In this document: piece after piece, positions 17,025-24,445 of the stretch
Position numbering within the stretch: position 1 is the first letter of the stretch
How the letters are laid out: the number at the start of each line of letters is the position of its first letter
Source: Fidelibacterota bacterium
GTDB lineage: Bacteria > Marinisomatota > SORT01
Direction of reading: 5' to 3'
DNA: 26,379 nt
NCBI GenBank assembly: GCA_022563775.1
Contig: JADFMS010000017.1
Span: 1 to 26,379, forward strand
Notes under the pieces: generated by a model
What the model saw: only the letters and a program-made list of their open reading frames with translations
Database searches by the model: none
What the model was told of the DNA's origin: nothing
Position numbers and translations under genes: made by a program

Positions 17025-17609
17025 TCAGTCAACGGCAACGACGGCGTCAGTGGGATTCTCCAAATAAACCCCGCTTAATTTCTCCAAAAGACGGTGAAAT
17101 TTTTCATGTACTCCCGGACCAATTTTCTCTTCCTCGGCTCTTTCGAAATCCACTAAAAGAGATTGCTGCCTCTCTTCCGGAATATGAATATCGGCCATTT
17201 TGAAAAGAACGTTATTCTCTTTATCAATGTGCTCCGTTAACAGTGCGATGTATTTCCTCGCATATCGGACAAACTCTGCAGAGGCGGATTCCTTTCCATC
17301 TTTGTAGTCATCAATAGAGTTGCTCATGCCTTTAACATTATCTCGCCCTACGATATGCTCCGATAACATTATACCTATCGGCCCACCCTCATTGGGTATA
17401 CCATATTCTTCCAGGGCAGGAAAGAGTATATCCTCTTCTTTACCATGATGACATTTGTCAGCAAACACCTTGAAGAACTCTACTATATTTTCGAGATCTA
17501 TTGATTTCACGTTTTCTCCGGTATCGAGCCTGAGACAGACCTTCTCTAAGATATTCAGCATTACCAGTATTGCATCGTGTTCTTTTACCAATATATCTGT
17601 TGGTTTCAT
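17025..17609 (-). CDS. Hemerythrin-like (HHE) di-iron protein
   Basis: A 194-aa cytoplasmic four-helix protein with the non-haem di-iron ligands visible: H11 in KEHD, H54/H55 with E58/E59 in CHHGKEED, H85 in SEH, and H127 with E131 in EHIDKE. Members of this family bind O2 or NO, or help repair Fe-S clusters. A C-terminal extension of about 55 residues follows the fold. AGGAG precedes the ATG. It is the promoter-proximal gene of the run leading into moaA and the molybdoenzyme. It could therefore protect the oxygen-sensitive Fe-S/Mo system or scavenge NO made around nitrite; this role is inferred from location. Confidence 0.88.
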   Translation of the reverse strand: MKPTDILVKEHDAILVMLNILEKVCLRLDTGENVKSIDLENIVEFFKVFADKCHHGKEEDILFPALEEYGIPNEGGPIGIMLSEHIVGRDNVKGMSNSIDDYKDGKESASAEFVRYARKYIALLTEHIDKENNVLFKMADIHIPEERQQSLLVDFERAEEEKIGPGVHEKFHRLLEKLSGVYLENPTDAVVAVD

Positions 17610-17871
17610 TTCTTCTCCTGTTAAGGAATTCCACTCGTTAAATGAAATAAAAATTTTGCGAGTGTTGTCACCTTAATTACAATTATTATGCCATTCTTAC
17701 ACTTTTAGGATATCTTTCGGCATAAGCCGCTGATTATCAATGTGATAGCTTTAGTAAGGTTTTAACTGATTAGCTTATTGGGATTGATAAATTCCCAGAA
17801 ATGCAATATTTCGAGTTCAGATTCTTAATCATGCGAATCCGGAACGTTTTCATTAAACAAGTCGGTGTGTT
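17610..17871. promoter_or_regulatory. Upstream region of the hemerythrin-moaA-nxr run, with a 13-bp palindrome
   Basis: A 262-base gap before the hemerythrin start, and the most likely place for the promoter of the respiratory operon. It contains TATCA-ATG-TGATA (17735-17747), a perfect 5-3-5 palindrome about 130 bases upstream of the start. The half-site order is opposite to an FNR box (TTGAT-N4-ATCAA), so I do not call it FNR. No clear -35/-10 pair was identified and no gene was seen. Confidence 0.3.
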
Positions 17872-18192
17872 CTATAGTACATCTTCTACCCACGACAAAG
17901 CAGCCATCATCGAGGGCAGTCCTATTGTGGGCAGGGATAGAATTACAGCGTGACGAATCTCATCGGGTTTGACACCTACACGAAGCGCCTTCCGTGTATG
18001 AGAGTGAACTGCTCCCTCTAACCTTGCTCCGATCGAGATACCGAGTTTTACCAACGAACGAGTCTTTTCATCCAAAGGACCCGAATTGTGAACCGCATCT
18101 CCCAGTTTTTCATAGCTTTCACCCACCTCGGGATATCTTTCCATGAACCGGAGATAAAATGTTGGTATTTTATCTGAATTTGTTTTTGACAT
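17872..18192 (-). CDS. AhpD/carboxymuconolactone decarboxylase-fold protein lacking the CxxC
   Basis: A small protein of 106 aa from the second of two adjacent ATGs. I prefer the second because AGGAGG is 6 bases before it but only 3 before the first (18195). It has the family helices (KTRSLVKLGISIGARLEGAVHSHTRKALRVGVKPDEIRHAVILSLPT pattern). Where AhpD-type disulfide reductases have CxxCxxH, this protein has ExxVxxH: the His is kept but both Cys are absent. It is therefore unlikely to be a thiol peroxidase and is closer to the decarboxylase-like branch. Substrate unknown. It is a separate unit between the aromatic and respiratory operons, with gaps of 179 and 262 bases on either side. Confidence 0.82.
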   Translation of the reverse strand: MSKTNSDKIPTFYLRFMERYPEVGESYEKLGDAVHNSGPLDEKTRSLVKLGISIGARLEGAVHSHTRKALRVGVKPDEIRHAVILSLPTIGLPSMMAALSWVEDVL

Positions 18193-18371
18193 CATAAACC
18201 TCCTTGATTTTTCTCTGCAGAGTATTTAAAAGGATTCTGAAACGTTCGATTTTGTAACAAAAAAAGTACCGTTCCAAAAGCCAATTATTGTTAGCTCTCG
18301 TTTTCGTGATTTTTGGGCGACTAAAAAATCGTAATATTGAGGAATTTTATTAAGAATTCCTAAAATTTGCT

Positions 18372-18623
18372 TTAGCTTAGAAGATCTTTTTTCATTTCCT
18401 CGAATTCTTCCCTGCTGATTTCCCCTTTAGCGTATCGTTTTTTCACTAAATCCAAAGGTGATTCTGAATTTGTCCGTTCTCCTTCATTCCTGCCTCCATC
18501 TTGCCCCCAAGGCGATCCGAAGCCCCTTGACCCGAATATCCGCGAGATCACGATCAGCATAATTATCATCATTACCATTGGAAATAACCACATTCCACTC
18601 GACCAAAATTCTCCCTGCCACAT
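18372..18623 (-). CDS. Small SHOCT-domain membrane protein
   Basis: An 83-aa protein with one N-terminal membrane segment (about residues 8-24, rich in Met/Ile), a Gly- and polar-rich linker, and a C-terminal SHOCT module (LDLVKKRYAKGEISREEFEEMKKDL). SHOCT modules are short helical oligomerisation motifs. The reading frame opens 15 bases earlier (ATG at 18638), but the GGAGGT ribosome-binding site overlaps those first codons and lies 7-8 bases before ATG 18623, so the inner start is right. It may be the tail of the bzd operon (115 bases after had) or independent. Function unknown. Confidence 0.83.
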   Translation of the reverse strand: MWQGEFWSSGMWLFPMVMMIIMLIVISRIFGSRGFGSPWGQDGGRNEGERTNSESPLDLVKKRYAKGEISREEFEEMKKDLLS

Positions 18624-18738
18624 ATTATTTACCTCCATTCACATTTTATAATCTCTTTTTAGACCTTTTTTTATTCCTTGAGACCCTCCTATTTATTCGG
18701 TCCATATCGACTATTCATGATTAAGCGTTGATCTTATT

Positions 18739-19761
18739 CTATGGAACCACGATAGACCTCAAAGCCCTGCCGTTTCTCAGTTCATCCAAGGCTTCATTAA
18801 TTTTATCAAGCGGATATTCTCCCGTTATAAGCGGCTCTAACTTGATCTTGCCCTGTTCGATCATCTCAATCAAAGGCAAGTAATCTACCGGGCGACAGCC
18901 AAGTGAACCCACTATTTCAAGCTCGTAGTACATTAATCTCGCAGGAGAAAACGTCATCTCTTCAGCGGTATAACCAATGACGACCAATCTGCCCCCTTTT
19001 TTCAGCAGTGAGTATCCCTGCGATATGGTTGTGGGATTTCCGATTGCTTCAAACGCAATCTCGAACCCACCACCCGTTTCTTTCTTTAAGTTCCGAACGT
19101 ACTCTTCATCCTCAAGAGGATTTACCGTCTTATATGCGCCTAAGGATTTTGCGAGTTCAAGTTTAGAATCACTAATATCCACAGCATAGACCGAAGCACC
19201 CATAGCCGCAGCAATTTGCACAACATTGATACCGACCCCACCACATCCTATTACAACAACTTTATCACCCTGTTTCACTCGTCCCCTGTTTTTGACAGCA
19301 TGATAAGGAGTTGAAACAGCATCGGCGATGATCGAAGATTTTTTCAGATCAATCGTTACAGGTAAATGCAATAAATCTTTTGCCGGCACCGCTACATACT
19401 CAGCGTAAGCGCCGTCGACGTTATTGCCGAACATTATCTGGTTTGCGCAGATATTTTCTCTTTCAGACAGGCAGAACTCACAGTTACCGCAGCTGATAAC
19501 GGCAGGAATCAGAACTCTATCGCCTTTATCCCATCCCTTAACTCCCTCGCCTAATTCTGCTACAATCCCCGAGGCTTCATGGCCGAGAATCAAGGGAGGT
19601 TTTTTAAAAGTAGGCACTCCATGGTCGATATAATGGAGGTCTGTGTGGCAGACTCCGCAGGCAGCTATCTTGATTAGTAGTTCCCCATCTGTCGGAACAG
19701 GGGTCGGCACTTCTTCTATAACGAGTTCTTGTCCCACCTGATGAAAAACTGCGGCTTTCAT
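18739..19761 (-). CDS. had: 6-hydroxycyclohex-1-ene-1-carbonyl-CoA dehydrogenase (zinc MDR family)
   Basis: A 340-aa medium-chain zinc alcohol dehydrogenase. Catalytic-zinc residues are C38 (CGVCHTD) and H61 (GHE). The structural-zinc Cys set is C91/C94/C97/C105, and the Rossmann motif is GCGGVG at 172-177. By sequence alone it could be a general alcohol dehydrogenase. The assignment to the benzoyl-CoA pathway, oxidising the 6-hydroxy ring thioester to the 6-oxo form with NAD+, rests on its place beside oah and the reductase genes. Its ATG overlaps the SDR stop by four bases (ATGA), so it is translationally coupled. It is the last clear gene of the operon. Confidence 0.85.
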   Translation of the reverse strand: MKAAVFHQVGQELVIEEVPTPVPTDGELLIKIAACGVCHTDLHYIDHGVPTFKKPPLILGHEASGIVAELGEGVKGWDKGDRVLIPAVISCGNCEFCLSERENICANQIMFGNNVDGAYAEYVAVPAKDLLHLPVTIDLKKSSIIADAVSTPYHAVKNRGRVKQGDKVVVIGCGGVGINVVQIAAAMGASVYAVDISDSKLELAKSLGAYKTVNPLEDEEYVRNLKKETGGGFEIAFEAIGNPTTISQGYSLLKKGGRLVVIGYTAEEMTFSPARLMYYELEIVGSLGCRPVDYLPLIEMIEQGKIKLEPLITGEYPLDKINEALDELRNGRALRSIVVP

Positions 19762-20504
19762 ATTAATTGTCCGCCATCAACCTGTATCACTTGACCCGTA
19801 ATCTGTTTCGCTTTTTCGCTTGCAAGAAAGAGAACCAAATTCGCAACGTCTTCCGGTTTACCGAGCCTTCCGAGTGCGCTCTCTTTAACTGCCACTTCCC
19901 TAATTTCAGACGAGAGTGTGGCAGTCATAGATGTCTCTATGAATCCGGGAGCTACGGCATTTACATTTACGTTATATCTGCCCATCTCTCTCGCAACTGT
20001 TTTTGTAAGACCTATGATTCCCGCTTTTGATGCCGAATAGTTCGACAGTCCGAATTTACCTCTAAGACCGTTAATGGATGAAATAGTTATTATCTTACCG
20101 GATTTTTGATTCTTAAATATTGGCGATACAGCTCTGATATAATTAAAACAACCTTTGAGATTCACGTTCATAACACTGTCCCATTCGTCTTCTTCCATCT
20201 TCCAAACAGCGCTGTCTATGTTTATTCCCGCATTGCATACGAGAATATCTAATCCGTTGAACTCATCGAAAACCCGGGTTACAACCTTTCCAGCCTCGTT
20301 ATAGTCAGTTACATCGGCTTCAAAAGAAATAAATTCTCTATTGAGAGATAAAATTTTAACGGATAGTCCATCGGCATCTTCTTTCTCTCCTACAAATGTT
20401 ATCGCCACATCTGCCCCCTCACGGGCAAATTCTAACGCTATAGCGGCGCCGATACCTGTGCTGCCGCCCGTTATAAGAGCTTTTTTATCTTTAAGAAGAG
20501 CCAT
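19758..20504 (-). CDS. Short-chain dehydrogenase (FabG-like) in the benzoyl-CoA operon
   Basis: A 248-aa classical SDR: cofactor motif GGSTGIG at 13-19, NAG at 91-93, catalytic S142/S143, Y156 and K160 (NYSASK), and the FabG-like C-terminus ending VDGG. It would oxidise or reduce a 3-hydroxyacyl or alcohol group with NAD(P). A plausible substrate here is 3-hydroxypimelyl-CoA, the product of ring opening; the Azoarcus bzd cluster also has an SDR gene (bzdZ) of unproven role. It overlaps oah by 14 bases and had by 4 bases and has no good ribosome-binding site, so it depends on translational coupling. Confidence 0.85.
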   Translation of the reverse strand: MALLKDKKALITGGSTGIGAAIALEFAREGADVAITFVGEKEDADGLSVKILSLNREFISFEADVTDYNEAGKVVTRVFDEFNGLDILVCNAGINIDSAVWKMEEDEWDSVMNVNLKGCFNYIRAVSPIFKNQKSGKIITISSINGLRGKFGLSNYSASKAGIIGLTKTVAREMGRYNVNVNAVAPGFIETSMTATLSSEIREVAVKESALGRLGKPEDVANLVLFLASEKAKQITGQVIQVDGGQLI

Positions 20505-21555
20505 TTACGCCGAGTTTTGAGCCGCATTTACCACAGTATTCAAATTCGGACGGGATGCCTTTAGCTTTACATTTTGGACATTCATGTTCATACGGACCCC
20601 ATAAGAATTCGATTGAACCGCCCTCTGCCATTTTATCCCTGAGCTCTTTGTAACGCGGTTGACGTTTCTCAACGAATGCCGTCATTCCTTCATATGGCTC
20701 TAAGGAGGTGAAGTGCAAGCTTAGCCAATCCCGCGCATGTCCTACTGTGCTGTGCCAAGCGAAATCCTTGAAGAAATTCATTTGCTGTTTCGTATATCGA
20801 GTACATTCATAGAACTTGTCTTTGAGTTTATCGGCCATCGTTTCAACCGCTTCATCGAGTTTGGTTAAGTCGATCGCATACCCGTTTTCTTCTTTCAGTG
20901 CCATTTTTATCTCTTCACTGCTCGCGCCCTCTATGAATTCTCCATCTTTTGTTACAGAAGGCACTACCTGATTAACGAGTCCCCAATCAAGCGCTTTGCC
21001 TGGGGAGATAGGTTCATTGAACATAAGGATCTCTCTTGCCCGTCTGTCACCGACAAAAAGAGTAAGCCATTGAGTTGCTCCTCCACACGCTACGGAACCT
21101 ACGCTTGTTCCTACTTGTTTTATGTAAGCATGCTCTGCGATGATAGACAGGTCACAAGCCAATTGCGATTCGTTACCCCCGCCGACAACGATACCGTTTA
21201 GACGTGCGATAGTGGGTTTACCGTTGTTCATAATACTTTCGATGTAACTCCGGAACAATCCCATATACTTCCAATAATCGTGCGGTCTTTTGGTGTATAA
21301 TTTTTCATATTCCTTTACATCTCCACCTGTGCAAAATGCTTTGTTACCTGCTCCGGTCATCACTATAACCGCGATTGAATCATCATAGGACGCATCGTTA
21401 AAAGCCTTTGCAAGCTCTATAAGAGAACCTGTGCTATATGCGTTGTAGTTATGCGGCCGGTTTAAGATAACTGTTGCCACACCGTCCGATTTTTCATAAC
21501 CAATTTCTTTCAAATCAAGTTCTTCAGCTGTCTTTGGAGTGAATTCTCCCATCAT
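20491..21555 (-). CDS. oah: 6-oxocyclohex-1-ene-1-carbonyl-CoA hydrolase with C-terminal zinc ribbon
   Basis: Crotonase-superfamily ring-opening hydrolase (Oah/BamA/BzdY), converting the 6-oxo ring thioester to 3-hydroxypimelyl-CoA. The long diagnostic blocks match what I recall of Oah: GDVKEYEKLY, RPHDYWKYMGLFR, GGGNESQLACDL, VGSVACGGATQW, and TRYTKQQMNFFKDFAW followed by VGHARDWLSLH. Length is 354 aa. The C-terminus carries a four-Cys zinc ribbon, C326/C329 and C341/C344, after FLWGPYEHE; I cannot say whether this is usual in the family. Two adjacent ATGs start the frame; the second (21552) is better spaced from AAAGGA. oah is the standard marker gene for anaerobic aromatic degradation, which anchors the reading of the whole operon. 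Confidence 0.93.
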   Translation of the reverse strand: MMGEFTPKTAEELDLKEIGYEKSDGVATVILNRPHNYNAYSTGSLIELAKAFNDASYDDSIAVIVMTGAGNKAFCTGGDVKEYEKLYTKRPHDYWKYMGLFRSYIESIMNNGKPTIARLNGIVVGGGNESQLACDLSIIAEHAYIKQVGTSVGSVACGGATQWLTLFVGDRRAREILMFNEPISPGKALDWGLVNQVVPSVTKDGEFIEGASSEEIKMALKEENGYAIDLTKLDEAVETMADKLKDKFYECTRYTKQQMNFFKDFAWHSTVGHARDWLSLHFTSLEPYEGMTAFVEKRQPRYKELRDKMAEGGSIEFLWGPYEHECPKCKAKGIPSEFEYCGKCGSKLGVNGSS

Positions 21556-21585
21556 ATTTCCTTTAATAAGTTTTCTATCTGTTTT

Positions 21586-22383
21586 TCATGCAGCAAGGTT
21601 TTTCTTTTCAAGTCGCATTATGCCTAACAGTGCTGCACCTATTGCTCCGGCAAATTCCGAGTCCGGGCTTACGTTTAGCGGCGCTTCAAGTTTTTCCTCG
21701 AGAGCTTTTATCATCCCCACATTCTTCGTCACTCCACCTGTAAGAGTGATCTCGTTCTCTATTCCTACCTGCCTTAGCAGCGCCACTATCCTATCGGTTA
21801 TGGATTTGTGAGCACCTTGAACAATATCTTCTACGTCTACGCCCTTGGTCACAAGATTAATAACTTCGGATTCAGCGAGTACAGCGCAGATGTTACTTAT
21901 AACCTGCGGATTTTTCGAACCAAGAGAGATGCTTCCTATTTCGTCTAGCTCGAGTTCAAGCGCAAGCGCAACTCTTTCCAAAAAGCGGCCTGCGCCCGAG
22001 GCGCATTTATCGTTCATACGGAATTTAAGGACTCTTCCCTCTTCGTTGATTTTCATTGCGCGCGCGTTCATTGCGCCTATATCAATAACAGAGCGAGTTT
22101 TGGGAAAGAGACGCAATGCGCCGAATGCATTACTTGTGATATCGGTAATTTGAATATGTCTGAATGGAACTTGATACCTCCCAAAACCTGTACTTGCTAT
22201 GTATTCTATATCATTAAATTCAATGCTTTGAATTTGACATGCTTTGTTCAATGCTGTTTCTGCCGCTTGAGATAAATATGCTCCAGTCATTGTGGTTCCT
22301 CTGCCGAGAATCTTCCCCTTTTTGTCAGTTACTACCGCTTTCGTCACTCGCGAACCAACATCTATACCTCCGATGAATTCCAT
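21586..22383 (-). CDS. bzdQ: Benzoyl-CoA reductase ATPase subunit, BzdQ/BcrD type
   Basis: A 265-aa subunit of the ASKHA ATPase fold (GIDVGSRVTKAV at the start) that couples ATP hydrolysis to low-potential electron transfer onto the aromatic ring. The shared [4Fe-4S] cluster ligands are C127 (NDKCASGAGRF) and C166 (SNICAVLAESE), as in the activator HgdC. The phosphate/nucleotide loop reads DIGAMNARA rather than IGGQD, the variation I associate with the BcrD/BzdQ subunit, so this is the Q and not the P subunit. Its ATG directly follows the stop of the P-subunit gene (TAAATG). 30 bases separate it from oah. Confidence 0.9.
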   Translation of the reverse strand: MEFIGGIDVGSRVTKAVVTDKKGKILGRGTTMTGAYLSQAAETALNKACQIQSIEFNDIEYIASTGFGRYQVPFRHIQITDITSNAFGALRLFPKTRSVIDIGAMNARAMKINEEGRVLKFRMNDKCASGAGRFLERVALALELELDEIGSISLGSKNPQVISNICAVLAESEVINLVTKGVDVEDIVQGAHKSITDRIVALLRQVGIENEITLTGGVTKNVGMIKALEEKLEAPLNVSPDSEFAGAIGAALLGIMRLEKKNLAA

Positions 22384-23181
22384 TTATTTAGCAGCAAACG
22401 ATTTAATTGACACCCGTTCAAGAGCGAACAGGGCTGCCCCGATTGCGCCGGTATACTGGGAATCTTCAGTGGCATTAATTTGTATTTTTAATTTGTCTTT
22501 CAGCGCCGCTACCATCCCTATATTTTTTGACACTCCACCGGTGAATGTAAGCTCAGATTCCAGTCCGACCCGCCGCAATAAAGATGAACTCCTTCCTGAA
22601 ATCGAATTGTGCACACCTCTGAGAATATCTTCCGGTTTCTTGCCCCAGGCGAGATGAGAGATTATTTCCGTTTCAACAAAGACGGTGCAAACGTTTGTTA
22701 TCCTCAATGGTTTTTTGGATTTTAGCGATATTACTCCCAAATCGTCCAGTGAGATGTCCATAACTTTTGCTGCAGCTTCGAGAAACTTTCCGGTTCCCGC
22801 AGCGCATTTATCATTCATACAGAAATCAATCACTTCTCCTTTTGGGCCTACTTTAATTGCTTTTGTATCCTGACCGCCTATGTCGAGAATAGTCCGGGTT
22901 CCGGGATGAAGATAATGAGCGCCCTTCGCATGACAGCTTATCTCTGTAATATGCGCATCTCCGAACGGTACGCGGAAACGACCGTACCCTGTCCCAACGG
23001 TGTAGGCTATGTCCCACTCTTCCACATCAGCCATCTTCAACGCTTGATTGAATACCCTTTCAGCCGCCTTTACAACATTCGCGCCCGTATTTGTTAATCC
23101 ACGCGCAATAAGTTCCCTGTTTTCATTCATAAGAATTGATTTCGTCGCAGTGGAACCTACATCTACTCCTGCTACAATCAT
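22384..23181 (-). CDS. bzdP: Benzoyl-CoA reductase ATPase subunit, BzdP/BcrA type
   Basis: A 265-aa ASKHA-fold ATPase, the partner of the next subunit in a heterodimeric electron activator. It shows GVDVGSTATKS, the canonical IGGQDTKAIKV loop at 101-111, and cluster ligands C126 (NDKCAAGTGKF) and C165 (TNVCTVF). It has exactly the same length as BzdQ. The absence of the long N-terminal extension found on Thauera BcrA places the complex in the Bzd-type (Azoarcus-like) subgroup. GAGG lies 8 bases before the ATG and overlaps the end of bzdO. It might in principle serve a 2-hydroxyacyl-CoA dehydratase, but two ATPase subunits plus oah argue for benzoyl-CoA reductase. Confidence 0.9.
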   Translation of the reverse strand: MIVAGVDVGSTATKSILMNENRELIARGLTNTGANVVKAAERVFNQALKMADVEEWDIAYTVGTGYGRFRVPFGDAHITEISCHAKGAHYLHPGTRTILDIGGQDTKAIKVGPKGEVIDFCMNDKCAAGTGKFLEAAAKVMDISLDDLGVISLKSKKPLRITNVCTVFVETEIISHLAWGKKPEDILRGVHNSISGRSSSLLRRVGLESELTFTGGVSKNIGMVAALKDKLKIQINATEDSQYTGAIGAALFALERVSIKSFAAK

Positions 23182-23191
23182 TGAATTAACC

Positions 23192-24445
23192 TCAAGCTTC
23201 TACTAATCTTCTATGTTCGAGTGATTCAAAAAATGCGTCGATCCGATTTCGCATCTGCGCTTCTGAAAAGTATCTCGGATCCGCGAGATCCGATTCGATG
23301 AAGAGCGTTGGAATATTATAATCCCTGATGAAGCGCTCTCTCGCATCCGCCTGACCGACAGAAAATGCCCTGCAACTTTTTACCGAGTGAATAACAAGAG
23401 CGTCTGCGTTATAATCATCGATATAACTTTTTATCATTTCAGAACGCATTTTCCAGTTATAGTTGGTGTAGCAATTCGTTGCGTATTCGGCTATGCTGTC
23501 GAGTGGTCGAGACGGATCATGCCTGAATCCGAAATCCCAAATGCCGCCGACCTTTGAATAAGTGGATGCAACCGCGCATACATCCCACTTTTTGAATAAC
23601 TCCCAAAAGGTTCTGAAATGGGGCCATGGGGGAGGTCCTTCCATTACGATACGAAATTTTTCCTCCGGGATCGGACCGGTTTTATGCTGTATTCGTTCTT
23701 CGATTTCCAATTTTGCCTTCTGGTAATATTCGACGCATTCTTCGGTTCCTCTGAGTACATAGATCGGCGCCATAAAAAAGACTGCTTCAAAAAACGCATC
23801 AAAGGGAGACGGTTCATTTTTCGCCGACTGTAGTATATCAACCCATAGATCTTCAGCCTTTACGGAATTACCGAGAATCTCTTTTAACTTCTCTTCGTCA
23901 TATTGTATACCCGTCACCCGTTCGCATACCTCGATGAGTTCTTCTAATTGTGAACGTATATATTTCAAATCACCTTTGGTGGGTTTCCCCTCTCTCAAAA
24001 ACGGTACATCTAACATGAATAGTTCAGTTCCATAAGTTTTTGCAAGCGCTTCGAACCATTTCACATAGGTCATACATCCTGAATAGGTACATACAAGCAA
24101 GTCCGGCGGAGAAATCTTTCCGAACGGGCCTATATTATCGGACATCAAAAGACCGATATCATTTTTTACATATCCGCATACATCGGAAGAATAGCCTATA
24201 TCTTCCGCTTTCATGATGAAATCACCAGCAACTTTTTTCACTCCACATTGGAGAGCGTTGACTTCGGGATATACAAGGTGAAAATCGAATACCCTCAGGA
24301 GTTCCGCTATGTTTCCACTAATAAAGAGATAAGCGACTTTTTCATCTTTTTCCTCCGCAGAAGATATTCCCGAATACCAATCATCAAGCAACTTACGTTG
24401 ATAAGTCCGCGCAACACCTTGATATTTATATTTAACTTCGTCCAT
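23192..24445 (-). CDS. bzdO: Benzoyl-CoA reductase large catalytic subunit, BzdO/BcrB type
   Basis: A 417-aa member of the HgdA/HgdB (2-hydroxyglutaryl-CoA dehydratase D component) family and one half of the ring-reducing module. The segment EVNALQCGVKKVAGDF, then EDIGYSSDVCGYVKND, matches the BcrB/BzdO signature. Candidate cluster ligands are C90 (DVCGYVK), C119 or C124 (CTYSGC), and the Cys in HSVKSCRAFSVGQ near residue 357. The reaction is benzoyl-CoA to cyclohexa-1,5-diene-1-carbonyl-CoA, with two ferredoxin electrons driven by two ATP. Its ATG overlaps the bzdN stop by one base (TAATG). It is cytoplasmic, with no signal peptide. Confidence 0.92.
   Translation of the reverse strand: MDEVKYKYQGVARTYQRKLLDDWYSGISSAEEKDEKVAYLFISGNIAELLRVFDFHLVYPEVNALQCGVKKVAGDFIMKAEDIGYSSDVCGYVKNDIGLLMSDNIGPFGKISPPDLLVCTYSGCMTYVKWFEALAKTYGTELFMLDVPFLREGKPTKGDLKYIRSQLEELIEVCERVTGIQYDEEKLKEILGNSVKAEDLWVDILQSAKNEPSPFDAFFEAVFFMAPIYVLRGTEECVEYYQKAKLEIEERIQHKTGPIPEEKFRIVMEGPPPWPHFRTFWELFKKWDVCAVASTYSKVGGIWDFGFRHDPSRPLDSIAEYATNCYTNYNWKMRSEMIKSYIDDYNADALVIHSVKSCRAFSVGQADARERFIRDYNIPTLFIESDLADPRYFSEAQMRNRIDAFFESLEHRRLVEA

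Noticed and set aside
17735..17747. Possible FNR/CRP-type site upstream of the hemerythrin gene.
   Set aside because: The half-sites read TATCA...TGATA, the reverse order of an FNR box, and the spacer is 3 bases instead of 4. It is kept only as an unnamed palindrome.
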